A stretch of 64,000 nt of DNA from Bacillota bacterium (GCA_012728375.1 JAAYFF010000034.1:1-64000), one strand, 5' to 3'. Numbered from the stretch's first letter, positions 34,778-43,929 are shown. Translations and numbers: made by a program. The notes: a model not told the origin generated them from the sequence alone.

Positions 34778-35212
34778 TTAATGGTTAGACCCGTCTGTTT
34801 TGCCAAAATTTTTGCTCATGGTGACCACAGTTCCTTTGCCCTTTTGGGACTTTACAGTTAAACGATCCATAAAATTTTCCATAATCGTAAAGCCCATTCC
34901 CGAGCGTTCAAGTTCCGGTTTATCGGTATAAAGGGGCTCCATGGCCTTGGCAATATCCTCTATGCCTTTTCCCTGATCAGCAACCTCTACTACCAAGGTT
35001 TTATCCTCTGCTGTTACTTTAATACTTATAATACTGTCAGCGTCATCATAAGCGTGTAAGATACAGTTTGTTACTGCTTCCGAGACTGCTGTTTTTAACT
35101 CGTTCAGCTCTTCCAGAGTCGGATTCAGGCGTGCAGCAAAAGCAGCGACCACGACCCGGGCAAAACTCTCATTTTCTGATCTCGCCGGTATTTCCAGACG
35201 CATATAATCCAT
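34778..35212 (-). CDS. spoIIAB: Anti-sigma-F factor and SpoIIAA kinase
   Basis: GHKL-fold serine kinase that binds sigma-F or SpoIIAA. 144 residues; N box EAVTNCILHAYDD, G1 DQGKGIED and G2 SGMGFTIM are all visible. No Shine-Dalgarno lies next to the ATG; GGAGGTG is 34 nt away with a hairpin between (35220-35240). Confidence 0.96.
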   Translation of the reverse strand: MDYMRLEIPARSENESFARVVVAAFAARLNPTLEELNELKTAVSEAVTNCILHAYDDADSIISIKVTAEDKTLVVEVADQGKGIEDIAKAMEPLYTDKPELERSGMGFTIMENFMDRLTVKSQKGKGTVVTMSKNFGKTDGSNH

Positions 35213-35219
35213 TTGTTAC

Positions 35220-35251
35220 ACTGGCCTTTTAAAAGCCAGTTTTGCACCTCC
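35220..35251 (-). promoter_or_regulatory. Ribosome site and hairpin between spoIIAA and spoIIAB
   Basis: GGAGGTG at 35245-35251 is followed by a hairpin ACTGGC / GCCAGT (35235-35240 with 35220-35225). Folding it would shorten the gap from GGAGG to the spoIIAB ATG from 34 to about 13 nt. This may set the SpoIIAB to SpoIIAA ratio; inference only. Confidence 0.4.
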
Positions 35252-35281
35252 TTTTAAATTGTATTTCCTTAAATTACCTGT

Positions 35282-35614
35282 TTAAACTTCTAAGGCGCTG
35301 CTCTCTTTCCGGACAAGGGGAATTATTTTTGATATTCCTCCCATTTGAAGTATTTTCTGAATATGTGCTGCTGCTCCGCAGATTACAGTTTTTCCCCCTT
35401 TGGCTTTTACCTGCTTGTACCTGCCCAGAATGACGCCGATACCTGAACTGTCCATAAAAGTAACGTTTTCCATATTAACGATTAAATCCCTGACAGTACC
35501 TTTTTCCAGTTCATTTTCTACAGCATCACGAAAAATTTGTGCGCTGTGGTGGTCAAGTTCCCCTTTAAGCCTGACGATCAGTTTCTCTTTTCTTCTGATC
35601 AGCTGTACTTGCAT
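35282..35614 (-). CDS. spoIIAA: Anti-anti-sigma factor SpoIIAA
   Basis: STAS-domain protein, 110 residues; the phosphorylated serine is in FMDSSGIGVI (S56/S57, equivalent to Ser58 in Bacillus). Dephosphorylation by SpoIIE lets it displace sigma-F from SpoIIAB. Preceded by GGGGAGGAG and the sigma-H promoter below. Confidence 0.96.
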   Translation of the reverse strand: MQVQLIRRKEKLIVRLKGELDHHSAQIFRDAVENELEKGTVRDLIVNMENVTFMDSSGIGVILGRYKQVKAKGGKTVICGAAAHIQKILQMGGISKIIPLVRKESSALEV

Positions 35615-35647
35615 TCTCGTCTCCTCCCCTGTTGGACTACTGGAAAA

Positions 35648-35676
35648 TAATTCTGCATTTTAGAGTAATTTCCTGC
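35648..35676 (-). promoter_or_regulatory. Sigma-H promoter of spoIIAA-spoIIAB-sigF
   Basis: GCAGGAAAT (35668-35676), 11 bp, GCAGAATTA (35648-35656): every position of the Bacillus sigma-H consensus (RnAGGAwww, 11-12 bp, RnnGAATww) is met. The spoIIA operon is sigma-H and Spo0A~P controlled in Bacillus. It begins directly after the dacF terminator. Confidence 0.82.
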
Positions 35677-35688
35677 AAAAAAAATAAA

Positions 35689-35701
35689 GCCCCCAAGGGC
35701 C
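35689..35701 (-). terminator. Terminator of dacF
   Basis: Short GC-rich stem GCCC / GGGC followed on the minus strand by TTTATTTTTTTT, 13 bp before the sigma-H promoter; it would separate dacF from spoIIA messages. Confidence 0.6.
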
Positions 35702-35715
35702 GATATATTATTTTT

Positions 35716-36906
35716 TCAGCGGCCAAAGAGTATCCACATCTGCAGATACCGCTTCAAAAGCTGACTGAAAGAGGCTTTCCCGACATTTTCAGAAGCAACA
35801 AGGGGTACTTCCTTTAGTATTTTCTCCCCGTCAACAACCTGCAGCGTTCCTACTTTATCACCCTTTAGCAGGGGAGCAGTTACCCTGTTGGGGAGAATAA
35901 TTTTGGTGGAATAAGCTCCTTCTTCTCCCTTGCTTAATAAAAGGCTTACTGTTTCCGAAGTGACGATATCCACTTGCAATAAATTTCCTTTGTCAACGGG
36001 AAGAGTTTTTATTTTTTCGTTTTTCCCGGCCAATTGAACGCTTCTGAAATTGGCAAACCCATAATCCAATAATTTGCGGGCTTCCATGTAGCGGATGTCG
36101 CTGGTTGGTGCATTGAAGACGATAGCCAGAAAGCGGGAGCCGTTTCGTTTTGCCGTTGCCACGATACTGTGCAGGGACTCATCGGTATAGCCTGTTTTTA
36201 CTCCGTCACAACCCTGATAGTAGCGGATCAGCCTGTTTGTATTGCTAAGATAGACTTTTCTGCTTTTAATCTTACCTTCCAGAAAGTTTTCGTCCAGCCA
36301 AATTGTACTCCATTTGAAAAAAAGGGGATAAGTAAGAAGTTCCCGGGTCATGATCGCGGTATCATAAGCAGTAGTGTAATGATTATCGTCATGTAAACCG
36401 GTAGGGTTGACAAAATGTGTGTTTTTCATTCCCAGTTCCGCGGCCCGCTGATTCATCCGCTCAACAAAGCCTTCCATGCTTCCGGCAATATATTCACCCA
36501 TGGCTACAGCAGCATCATTTCCTGAGCCCACCAAGATCCCGATTAACAGAGACTCTACATCCACTACATCTCCTGCACTCAAAAAAATCGTTGAACCTCC
36601 GAATCCTGCCGCTGTTTCTGTAATCGGGACTTTATCCTGAAGGGAAATTTCCCCTTTCTCTAAAGCCTCAAGGGCCAGCAGCGCGGTCATTATTTTAGTT
36701 ATACTGGCGGGAAACACTTTTTCATGTTCATTATGGGCAAAAATAATTTCTCCCGTTGATTCCTCCATTAACAGGGCAGCTTTTGCTTGTAATGCAAATT
36801 CTTGGGCAGCTGCGGTGTTTGTTAAAAGAAAAGGATTGACAACTACTAAAATTGTTAATAAAAAGGCGATTTTCAAATAGACGATTTTCTTGAAGTATTT
36901 TTTCAT
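35716..36906 (-). CDS. dacF: D-alanyl-D-alanine carboxypeptidase, DacF type
   Basis: S11 serine peptidase made in the forespore. From the ATG 7 nt after AGGAGGG it has 396 residues: signal peptide 1-34 (ending AAAQ), SxxK in PASITKIMTA, SGN in GSGNDAAVAMGE, KTG in GVKTGYTDE, a C-terminal beta domain and an amphipathic end. Its position before spoIIAA is the same as in Bacillus. A second S11 enzyme, DacB, is encoded at 22 kb. Confidence 0.94.
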   Translation of the reverse strand: MKKYFKKIVYLKIAFLLTILVVVNPFLLTNTAAAQEFALQAKAALLMEESTGEIIFAHNEHEKVFPASITKIMTALLALEALEKGEISLQDKVPITETAAGFGGSTIFLSAGDVVDVESLLIGILVGSGNDAAVAMGEYIAGSMEGFVERMNQRAAELGMKNTHFVNPTGLHDDNHYTTAYDTAIMTRELLTYPLFFKWSTIWLDENFLEGKIKSRKVYLSNTNRLIRYYQGCDGVKTGYTDESLHSIVATAKRNGSRFLAIVFNAPTSDIRYMEARKLLDYGFANFRSVQLAGKNEKIKTLPVDKGNLLQVDIVTSETVSLLLSKGEEGAYSTKIILPNRVTAPLLKGDKVGTLQVVDGEKILKEVPLVASENVGKASFSQLLKRYLQMWILFGR

Positions 36907-36933
36907 AAAAAATCCCTCCTTGCTCTTATAAAA

Positions 36934-36943
36934 TATTATCCCC
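36934..36943 (-). promoter_or_regulatory. Sigma-F -10 box candidate of dacF
   Basis: GGGGATAATA agrees at every position with the sigma-F -10 consensus GGnrAnAnTW and lies about 28 bp before the dacF start. The -35 region is AT-rich and only weakly like GYWTA. dacF is sigma-F dependent in Bacillus. Confidence 0.5.
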
Positions 36944-36984
36944 GCGATTTTTTTATTTATCATTTTTTTATTTATAGAATGAAA

Positions 36985-37014
36985 AAAGCAGGTGGACTAG
37001 GTCCCGCCTGCTTT
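36985..37014 (-). terminator. Terminator of pdp
   Basis: AAAGCAGGTGG / CCGCCTGCTTT (11 bp with one G-U) and a T-run on the minus strand, 30 bp after the stop of pdp. Confidence 0.85.
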
Positions 37015-37043
37015 GCCGGAGTTTAAGGGTTAAAAAGATTTTA

Positions 37044-38360
37044 CTAACTGGGGAAAGGGGGAACAACGCCGTGAATCAATGGAGGCGGCTCTACCCTTTC
37101 ATCAACAATCAAAAAAGCATTTGTCAATTCTTTCACGGAGGCGGAAAGGGTATCTTCTTTGTTTCCATGAAGGAAGGCAAGTATTTCACCTTCTTCAACG
37201 CTGTCGCCGACTTTGTGAGTTAGAAGAACTCCAACACTAGGATCGATTTTTTCTCCTTTTACCGACCTGCCGGCTCCTAAAAGAACAGCAACCCGCCCTA
37301 CCCGCAGAGCGTCGATTTCCCTCAGGTATCCGCTTTTTGGAGCTTTGATAGGTTCTATATAAGAAGCTTTGGGAAAAAGATCGGTATTTTCCAGGTACTC
37401 CAATTTCCCGCCCTGAAAGGCAACCATTTGCTTAAATTTTTCCAGGGCCACTCCGCTTTTAAGGAGTCTGGCCAATTCCTCTTGACCCTCCTCCGGATCC
37501 CGGACTTTCCCGACGAGAGCCAGAATTAAGCCTCCCAGGAACAGGCAGAGCTGTTCTACTTCCTGCGGTCCTTCACCCTTTAAGACGCTTAAAGCTTCTT
37601 TCACTTCCAGAATATTGCCGACGGCAAATCCCAGCGGTTGGCTCATATCCGTTACCACTGAGACGACCCGTTTGCCCATTTCCTTGCCGATGCGCACCAT
37701 GGTTTCCGCAAGGTGAAAGGCTTTTTCCTTGCTTTGCATGAATGCTCCCCGGCCTGTTTTTACATCGAGCAAAATTGCTCCGGCCCCGGCTGCGATTTTT
37801 TTGCTCATGATTGAAGCAGCGATAAGGGAGATATTTTCAATGGTTCCTGTCACATCCCTCAGCGCGTACAGCTTTCCCTCCGCCGGGGTGAGGCGATCTG
37901 TTTGGGCCATAATAGCTAAATTATTTTGGCTAACCAATTCAGAAAACCTTTTAATTGTCAAATTGGCGCTGAAACCGGGAATGCTTTCCAATTTGTCAAT
38001 GGTTCCTCCGGTAAAGCCCAGACCTCTTCCCGATATTTTTGCCACCGGAACTTCAGCTGCTGCAACAAGGGGCGCCAGAACAAGGGTAACCTTATCCCCC
38101 ACTCCCCCGCTGCTATGTTTATCCGCGACAATTTTTCCCAGAGAAGAAAAGTCCAGCACCTCTCCCGATTCAGCCAGGGCTGCCGTAAAGGCACTCGTTT
38201 CTTTGTTATTTAACCCCTGGAAAAAGATTGCCATAAGTAGGGCAGACATCTGGTAATCGGGAATATTTTCCTTATTATATTCCTGAATTATAAAGCTGAT
38301 TTCTTCTGCAGAAAGGCTCTCTCCATCCCTTTTTTTTAAAATTAAGTCCAAAAACCTCAT
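37044..38360 (-). CDS. pdp: Pyrimidine-nucleoside phosphorylase
   Basis: Splits thymidine, deoxyuridine and uridine to base and (deoxy)ribose 1-phosphate. 438 residues with the glycosyl transferase family 3 N-terminal helices, the phosphate-binding KHSSGGVGDKVTL near 82 and a C-terminal pyruvate carboxylase-like domain. Two bp after deoB, so base release and sugar-phosphate use are coupled. Confidence 0.95.
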   Translation of the reverse strand: MRFLDLILKKRDGESLSAEEISFIIQEYNKENIPDYQMSALLMAIFFQGLNNKETSAFTAALAESGEVLDFSSLGKIVADKHSSGGVGDKVTLVLAPLVAAAEVPVAKISGRGLGFTGGTIDKLESIPGFSANLTIKRFSELVSQNNLAIMAQTDRLTPAEGKLYALRDVTGTIENISLIAASIMSKKIAAGAGAILLDVKTGRGAFMQSKEKAFHLAETMVRIGKEMGKRVVSVVTDMSQPLGFAVGNILEVKEALSVLKGEGPQEVEQLCLFLGGLILALVGKVRDPEEGQEELARLLKSGVALEKFKQMVAFQGGKLEYLENTDLFPKASYIEPIKAPKSGYLREIDALRVGRVAVLLGAGRSVKGEKIDPSVGVLLTHKVGDSVEEGEILAFLHGNKEDTLSASVKELTNAFLIVDERVEPPPLIHGVVPPFPS

Positions 38361-38362
38361 GA

Positions 38363-39547
38363 CTATACCCTCTCCTCAAAAAGTGTTTCCGCGAAACTTT
38401 TGCCGGACAATGTGGGGGGGCAGCCCATTAATTCACAGACCGTTGCCCCCATATCGGCAAAAGATTTTCTGATACCCAGGTTAGCCGGGATAATATGGGG
38501 GTTGTAAAGGAGAAGCGGGACATATTCCCGGGTATGGTCCGTTCCTGGAAACGAGGGGTCGCACCCGTGATCTGCAGAAATGACCAATAAATCATCCGCC
38601 TTTAAGAGTTGCATGGCCTCGCCAAGGAATTGATCAAAATCCTCCATCGCGGCAGCAAAGCCGTCAACGTCGTTTCTATGGCCGTAGAGCATGTCAAAGT
38701 CAACAAGTGTGGCCCACATGAGCCCCTGAAAATTCTCCCGGAGTCCCTGCCGGAGTACATTAATGATCTCCGCATTTCCCGAAGCAGGAAAGTGACGGGT
38801 GATTCCCCGGTCAGCAAAGATATCTTTTACTTTTCCCACTGCAAACACCTGGTAACCCGAGCCGGAGAGCCGGTCTAAAAGCGTCGGGCCCGGAGGTAAA
38901 AGGGAAAAATCCCGCCGCCCGGCTGTCCGTTTAAAGCTGCCGAGTTCTCCGCTAAAAGGCCTGGCAATAACCCTGCCGACTGCGTGCTTTCCGGTAAGAA
39001 CTTTTGTCCGCGCAAAAAGGCACCACTGATAGAGAGTCTCCGGGGGGACTATTTTTTCGTGTGCCGCGATTTGAAAGACGCTGTCAGCGGAAGTATAGAC
39101 AATGGGAAATCCTGTTTTCAGGTGTTCTTCCCCGAGGTCTTGAATGATTTCTGTCCCCGATGCGGGAATATTGCCCAAAACTTTTCTGCCGATCCCCTCT
39201 TCAAAAAGTGAAATTACTTCATTTGGAAAGCCTTGGGGGTAAAGGGGAAAAGGTTCTTGAAGAACAAGTCCGGCAAGTTCCCAGTGGCCTGATGTGGTAT
39301 CCTTTCCCGGGGATGATGATGCCATTTTTCCGTACGCACCAACAGGGAAGCGCGCTGTATTGGACCCGGGAAAAGAAATTAGTTTTCCCAGACCCAAAGA
39401 AATCAGGTTAGGTATATGCCAATTTTTTATTGTTAAAGCAATATGGCCCAGGGTATTGCTTCCCTGGTCGCCATATTTATCTGCATCCGGCAAAGCCCCG
39501 ACTCCTGCACCATCCAAAACAATAATAAAAACCCGATTAATTAAAAT
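38363..39547 (-). CDS. deoB: Phosphopentomutase, apparently with an ATT start
   Basis: Interconverts (deoxy)ribose 1- and 5-phosphate; alkaline-phosphatase superfamily with two Mn ions. Landmarks: [13 protein letters not shown] at the N-terminus, the TTSGHWE loop carrying the phosphothreonine, [18 protein letters not shown] near the end. The first ATG/GTG/TTG in frame is TTG at 39517, immediately before the metal-binding Asp, which would remove the first beta strand. Upstream the same frame reads [12 protein letters not shown], as in family members, and AAGGAGG lies 8 nt before an ATT at 39547 (another ATT at 39541). I therefore place the start at ATT, with reserve; 394 residues. Confidence 0.85.
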   Translation of the reverse strand: MLINRVFIIVLDGAGVGALPDADKYGDQGSNTLGHIALTIKNWHIPNLISLGLGKLISFPGSNTARFPVGAYGKMASSSPGKDTTSGHWELAGLVLQEPFPLYPQGFPNEVISLFEEGIGRKVLGNIPASGTEIIQDLGEEHLKTGFPIVYTSADSVFQIAAHEKIVPPETLYQWCLFARTKVLTGKHAVGRVIARPFSGELGSFKRTAGRRDFSLLPPGPTLLDRLSGSGYQVFAVGKVKDIFADRGITRHFPASGNAEIINVLRQGLRENFQGLMWATLVDFDMLYGHRNDVDGFAAAMEDFDQFLGEAMQLLKADDLLVISADHGCDPSFPGTDHTREYVPLLLYNPHIIPANLGIRKSFADMGATVCELMGCPPTLSGKSFAETLFEERV

Positions 39548-39564
39548 AAATAAAGCCTCCTTTT

Positions 39565-40452
39565 TTAGGCACGGGGATGGGTCTGGTTGTAGACCTCTTT
39601 AATTTTGCTCCGCGCAACATGAGTATAAATTTGTGTGGTTGAGATATCTGCATGTCCGAGCATTTCCTGTACTGAACGAAGATCAGCGCCGTTTTCCAGT
39701 AAATGGGTGGCAAAGGAATGGCGAAGCGTATGGGGAGTAATATCCCTACGTATCCCCGCTTTAAGGGCATACTTTTTTAAAATCTTCCAGAACCCCTGCC
39801 TGGTCAGTCTTTTCCCCTGCTGATTTACAAAAAGGGCTTTTTCATCCCGTGCTTTTAAGATTTTTGGCCTGCTGTTTTTAAGATATTCGCGGATACTCCG
39901 TATGGCAGCAGATCCCAGGGGGATCATCCTTTCTTTATTTCCTTTGCCATTGCACTTAATAAAGCCCATCTTTGTATTGACAGCGTTTACATTTAAAGAA
40001 ACAAGTTCGGAAACTCTGATTCCTGTTGCATAAAGGAGTTCCAGCATGGCTTTATCCCTTAGTCCTATTGTATTTCCGGTCTCCGGCTGTTCCAGTAAAA
40101 GTTCAATTTCTTCTAAGGAGAGAACTCTGGGCAATTTTTTTTCAGTTTTGGGGGCTTCCAGTTCCAGGGATGGATTCTCGGTAATAAATTGTTCCTTTAG
40201 GAGAAATTGATAGAAGGAGCGGATGGAAGCCAGGTTCCTGTTTAGAGTAGAGGGAGCAAGGCCCTTGTCTTTTTGTTCCCCTAAATAATCTGTAATTACC
40301 GCTCTGGAGATCTTTTTAACATCCCTGATGTTTTTCCCCTGTAAAAAAAGAAAAAACTTGCGCAGATCCCGTTGATATGATTCCAGAGTATTGTTGGAAA
40401 GCCCCTTTTCAACGGATAGAAAATAAATAAATTCCTTTAATAGCCTTTCCAT
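39565..40452 (-). CDS. xerD: Tyrosine recombinase XerD
   Basis: Site-specific recombinase that resolves chromosome dimers with XerC. 295 residues: N-terminal SAM-like DNA-binding domain (1-85), catalytic domain with Arg in [26 protein letters not shown] (His and Arg), LGH, and the nucleophile tyrosine in TQIYTHV. Sits in the same place as xerD in Mycobacterium (see findings). No phage genes nearby, so it is the housekeeping enzyme. Confidence 0.93.
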   Translation of the reverse strand: MERLLKEFIYFLSVEKGLSNNTLESYQRDLRKFFLFLQGKNIRDVKKISRAVITDYLGEQKDKGLAPSTLNRNLASIRSFYQFLLKEQFITENPSLELEAPKTEKKLPRVLSLEEIELLLEQPETGNTIGLRDKAMLELLYATGIRVSELVSLNVNAVNTKMGFIKCNGKGNKERMIPLGSAAIRSIREYLKNSRPKILKARDEKALFVNQQGKRLTRQGFWKILKKYALKAGIRRDITPHTLRHSFATHLLENGADLRSVQEMLGHADISTTQIYTHVARSKIKEVYNQTHPRA

Positions 40453-40549
40453 CCAGGGTTATCCCCTTTAACATAATTAAAGCAATTTTTATAAGTTATT
40501 CCACATGACAGTTCCTAAATCCTCTTTAAAAAAAGATTTTTCCGGAAGA

Positions 40550-41179
40550 TTAAAAGAAAAACGAAACAACCAGGCGCATAAAAACCGGAGATAAGTATGC
40601 TTCAAACAGGCCGCCGGCAAGAATAAAAAGAAATACAATAAACATGTAAAAACAGTACTCGCTAAAGTGATTTGATACTGTTTTCTTATACACAAACTTT
40701 TTTTTCCGGCTCATGTACGAATAGGCCGTTGCCGTTGTTGCAGCAAAAAGAAATGCCGGAATTAAAATAATATTGTGGGGAAAAAGCGCGGCCAGGGAGA
40801 AAAGCAATCCCCTTAAAGAAAAGTTGTAAACTGTGAAACCGACAGTAAAGCCAAGGGCTAATCCTTTTAAAAGCAAAGTAAAAAGAACAAGGGGGAATCC
40901 TGGCCGGAATAAGCCGAGAAACCATGTGAGGGCCAGAAAGGAAATATTCTTTCGGTAGGATGCTTTTAAAAGCTGAAAAGATTCCAGGTTTTCTCCGAGG
41001 CGCAGGCTCTGTAAAAACGCGCTAAAGGATGATTGCAGGTTTTCCAGCTGTTCAATTTTAAGGAACCTGAGGATGAGGGCGCCTGCGACGATACCAGCTA
41101 AAAAAAAAGAAGTTGCAAAAATAAATATTCCCAAATGATCTCTAAAATATTCCAGCAACAATCTGCGCAGTGATTTCAA
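40550..41179 (-). CDS. spoIIM: Stage II sporulation protein M
   Basis: Membrane scaffold of the SpoIID-M-P engulfment complex. Taken from TTG at 41179 (6 nt after AGAGGCG): 209 residues with four to five membrane segments and the conserved FPHNIILIPAFLFA motif near 140. A longer frame would begin at 41260, but its first residues are coded by the small repeat at 41221-41276 and have no family match. Confidence 0.9.
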   Translation of the reverse strand: MKSLRRLLLEYFRDHLGIFIFATSFFLAGIVAGALILRFLKIEQLENLQSSFSAFLQSLRLGENLESFQLLKASYRKNISFLALTWFLGLFRPGFPLVLFTLLLKGLALGFTVGFTVYNFSLRGLLFSLAALFPHNIILIPAFLFAATTATAYSYMSRKKKFVYKKTVSNHFSEYCFYMFIVFLFILAGGLFEAYLSPVFMRLVVSFFF

Positions 41180-41220
41180 AAAAATCGCCTCTTTTGGTTC
41201 TTGGCCTCCCAAAATAATTG

Positions 41221-41276
41221 GTAACTGCTCAGAAGTTAATGAAGAGTGAAGCTGCTTCACGAGACTGAGCAGTTAC
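41221..41276. repeat. 56-bp miniature inverted-repeat element
   Basis: Bounded by perfect 12-bp inverted repeats GTAACTGCTCAG / CTGAGCAGTTAC; an inner palindrome GTGAAGC-T-GCTTCAC lies in the middle. Its left half matches the longer element at 50139, so it looks like a deletion form. It lies between the DUF3866 gene and spoIIM. Confidence 0.85.
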
Positions 41277-41328
41277 TAAAATTGTATTACAGTAAGCCAA
41301 GCTTTAGAATAAGAGGGAGATTTAAGTT

Positions 41329-42408
41329 TCAAAAAAAGAATTTGCCGGTAAAAACTGCAGCTGCCTCCACGGCTGCAAAAAAATCCGGATCTTCCTGTAT
41401 GCTTCTCCCCATTGTTTGCATTCCGGGAAAGGTGTAGCTCATTTTCAAAGGCGGTTTTTTAACCAGTACTAGTCTGTGTTTTCGGGGTAACCCGGATTGA
41501 ATAAGCTGCCGGAAAAGTATATTCCTCTTTTTTTTATTAAGAAGGGGAAAAGGAAGATAAGCTCTTGTGGAAGAGATTTCTGCCAGCGCAGTAATGGAAT
41601 GGTGGCTTAAACCGTAATGCCTGGAACGTTTGTCTGCAAAACTAATTCTCGGTATAAATATGGGTATTCCCTTAAATTTGTTGACCCTGTCAATATGTTC
41701 ACCCTGTTCAATTCCGCTAAATCCATATCTGGTTCCGGTTCCGACTACTCCCGGGCCGGGTATGAGAAGAATAACATCTGCCTTCAGCTCTTCCTTTGCC
41801 GCAGTCAAAGCCGTATAAACGTTGACAGTTTCAATATCTCCGCCAAAAGCATGGCCGCAGGTAATTGTTCCGGCCAGCATGCCCTCCCCTTTCAGCCTGG
41901 AAACAGTATCGCTGAGATAAAGGGGCAAAGAGGCGCTATCGGTCATCACATAAACGATACGTTTACCGGAATATCTTTTATTGAACAAAAGAACAAAAGG
42001 TGCGATCATGCTATGAAGTTCGCCGATAACAACCGGTGTATTTTTAAGACCGCAATATTTCTTTAATAAAATGTCCGGGCAAATTTCCGGCAGCTTTTCC
42101 TCATAAGTATGCACCTTAAACTGAAGCGGCGTATAGCGGAGTTTAATAATATGACCTTGCGGTGAAAGGGGTAAATTCTCCCTGGCCGGATTGAAAAGGA
42201 CAAAATGATAGCCGCCGCTGCCAAGGCTAAGCCTGACTGCCGTTGTATTTAAAAAAACCCGTTGCCCTGCCAGAACTTTCCCTGTTAGCTTTGAGTAGTT
42301 TAAAGCTTTTTCTTTCCCAGCTCTACCTGCCAGGGTAACTTCCAGGCACTGGATTCCTTCCCTTTCCCAAGAAATTTTTTCGACGATTCCTTCTTCAATA
42401 CTTATCAT
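41329..42408 (-). CDS. DUF3866 family protein
   Basis: 359 residues, no signal peptide. The N-terminal 80 residues are beta-rich; the centre has a glycine-rich stretch (LLIPGPGVVGTGTRYGFSGIEQGEH) that suggests nucleotide or phosphate binding; the HYGLSHHS stretch near 268 has clustered histidines. Function unknown. DUF3866 genes usually occur between steA/steB-type genes and xerD in Clostridia and Actinobacteria, as here. It overlaps the next upstream gene by one base. Confidence 0.82.
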   Translation of the reverse strand: MISIEEGIVEKISWEREGIQCLEVTLAGRAGKEKALNYSKLTGKVLAGQRVFLNTTAVRLSLGSGGYHFVLFNPARENLPLSPQGHIIKLRYTPLQFKVHTYEEKLPEICPDILLKKYCGLKNTPVVIGELHSMIAPFVLLFNKRYSGKRIVYVMTDSASLPLYLSDTVSRLKGEGMLAGTITCGHAFGGDIETVNVYTALTAAKEELKADVILLIPGPGVVGTGTRYGFSGIEQGEHIDRVNKFKGIPIFIPRISFADKRSRHYGLSHHSITALAEISSTRAYLPFPLLNKKKRNILFRQLIQSGLPRKHRLVLVKKPPLKMSYTFPGMQTMGRSIQEDPDFFAAVEAAAVFTGKFFF

Positions 42409-43235
42409 TAATTTTTCCTGCCTGTCCGTACAAGCAAATTGCGGGAGAGCTTTTCTTCAATGATGCTGTTCAAGGAAAACTTTTCACAGAAGAGGTGTAC
42501 AAAAAGCAAGAGCAAATTTAAAACAATAATTGTCTTTCCGGACAAAACAAAAAGGCTGAAGATACCTAAGATTCCCCCCAGCAGGTATGCTCCCGTATCC
42601 CCCAGCATAATTTGTTTATTTAATTCCCAGGGAAGATAAACGAGGAGTACTCCCCAGATAGGGAGCAAAGCCCAGGCAAGGTCCCGGAAAAAGATGACAA
42701 TAACGAAAGAAATGAAAAAAAATACTCTTGCCGACCTGCCGGGCCTTGTATCCAACAGGTTGAAAAAATTTGAAAGCAAAGCTAAAAAGAAACCGCCCAT
42801 GATCCATTCGATTAAGTACCCTTCATTTATTCTTGAAGATATAAAAAAACCGAGCAGCAGTCCCCCGGCGGCCTTATAGATCCCGGTGGATATTCCTTCT
42901 TTTTTCCAAAGCTTCATTAGATGGCCCTTTAACCCTTTGCATTCCTTCTCTCCCCAAATATCATCGATAGCTCCCAAAAGGGTAATTCCAAAAAGGTAAA
43001 AAAACAGTAAAGCATACGGAAGCGGCAATTTATTGGGCATCCTGCTTAACAAGTAAAAACAGAACAGCAAAGAAAGGAAAAGAACTGCCCCGCCTGCTGT
43101 GGCAATTTTTTTCCCTTCAAAATTTGTAATGAGCAATTTTTTTTGAGCCTGCCAGTTAATAAAAAAGGAAAGGCTCAGCCGGGTAATTATTATTGGAAGA
43201 AGGATTGCCGTTAAAAGTATCGCGGAATTAATCAT
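42408..43235 (-). CDS. MraY/WecA-like polyprenyl-phosphate glycosyl-1-phosphate transferase
   Basis: Membrane protein, 275 residues, eight to nine segments. Motifs of the GT4 MraY/WecA family are kept in part: GAIDDIWGEKE (the DD-type catalytic loop), SNFFNLLDTRPGR and MLGDTGAYLLG. It is shorter than MraY and the N-terminal HAD-like loops are reduced. Probably attaches a sugar phosphate to a lipid carrier for an envelope polymer; substrate unknown. Works next to a GT2 enzyme upstream. Confidence 0.8.
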   Translation of the reverse strand: MINSAILLTAILLPIIITRLSLSFFINWQAQKKLLITNFEGKKIATAGGAVLFLSLLFCFYLLSRMPNKLPLPYALLFFYLFGITLLGAIDDIWGEKECKGLKGHLMKLWKKEGISTGIYKAAGGLLLGFFISSRINEGYLIEWIMGGFFLALLSNFFNLLDTRPGRSARVFFFISFVIVIFFRDLAWALLPIWGVLLVYLPWELNKQIMLGDTGAYLLGGILGIFSLFVLSGKTIIVLNLLLLFVHLFCEKFSLNSIIEEKLSRNLLVRTGRKN

Positions 43236-43254
43236 ACTATCTCCTTAAAGTTTA

Positions 43255-43917
43255 TCAGCGGGCTATTCTTTGGCTGAGCAAATTCAGGATTTCCATAAAT
43301 TGTTTTCCCCGGTGAAGAAAAGATTTGAGATCATTCCCACCACAGCGGTGAGACATGTTCACCGGTATTTCTTTTACTCTAAACCCTTTTTGAATACTTT
43401 CGATGGTCAGTTCCACCTCAGCTGCAAACCCTTCGGCGCGAAAATTTAATAGGTCCCATACCTCTCGCTTTAATACCCTTTGTCCGGAAAGGGGGGCCAG
43501 CATTTTTCTGCCGGTGAAACAACGGATACCCCAATAAGCGAGGGATCTTGTCAAGCCCAGGCCGACCCGTTTGCCCGCTGTAAACGAGGCTATCGCCATA
43601 TCGGCTTCGTCTGCCAGGACAACATCAATTAGTTTTTTAATTTCGCGGGCAGTTTCTTTAAGATCCGCATCCACAAAGGCAAGGAATTCCCCTTTGGAAA
43701 TGTAAGCTCCTTCCCGGAGAGCCTGGCACTTCCCTCTGTTAATATTGCTCCGGCAAACGATAGCTCCTGCTTCCCGGGCTTCTGTAGATGTATTGTCGGT
43801 AGATCCGTCATCGCAGACGATAACTTCGTTAATCTCCGGAATGGCGAGGAGTGTCTCAACTGTTTTACCAACCCAGCCTTCTTCGTTGTAAGCGGGGACA
43901 ATGGCGGATACCCCCAT
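43255..43917 (-). CDS. Family 2 glycosyltransferase
   Basis: 220 residues, soluble. GT-A fold with IVPAYNEEGWVG at 6-17, VCDDGSTDNT near 34-43, and DADLKE (metal-binding DxD) near 84. The end (QFMEILNLLSQRIAR) is an amphipathic helix. Similar to polyprenyl-phosphate mannosyl/glucosyltransferases and GPGS-type enzymes. 12 bp downstream of steB and 19 bp before the GT4 gene. Confidence 0.87.
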   Translation of the reverse strand: MGVSAIVPAYNEEGWVGKTVETLLAIPEINEVIVCDDGSTDNTSTEAREAGAIVCRSNINRGKCQALREGAYISKGEFLAFVDADLKETAREIKKLIDVVLADEADMAIASFTAGKRVGLGLTRSLAYWGIRCFTGRKMLAPLSGQRVLKREVWDLLNFRAEGFAAEVELTIESIQKGFRVKEIPVNMSHRCGGNDLKSFLHRGKQFMEILNLLSQRIAR

Positions 43918-43929
43918 ACCAAACTCCTT

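Noticed and set aside
39565-40452. XerD gene as a prophage or integron integrase
   Set aside because: No attachment repeats, phage genes or cassettes nearby; position and length fit the chromosomal XerD.
41180-41260. N-terminal extension of spoIIM
   Set aside because: The added residues are encoded by the 56-bp repeat, have no family match, and a better TTG start with AGAGGCG exists at 41179.
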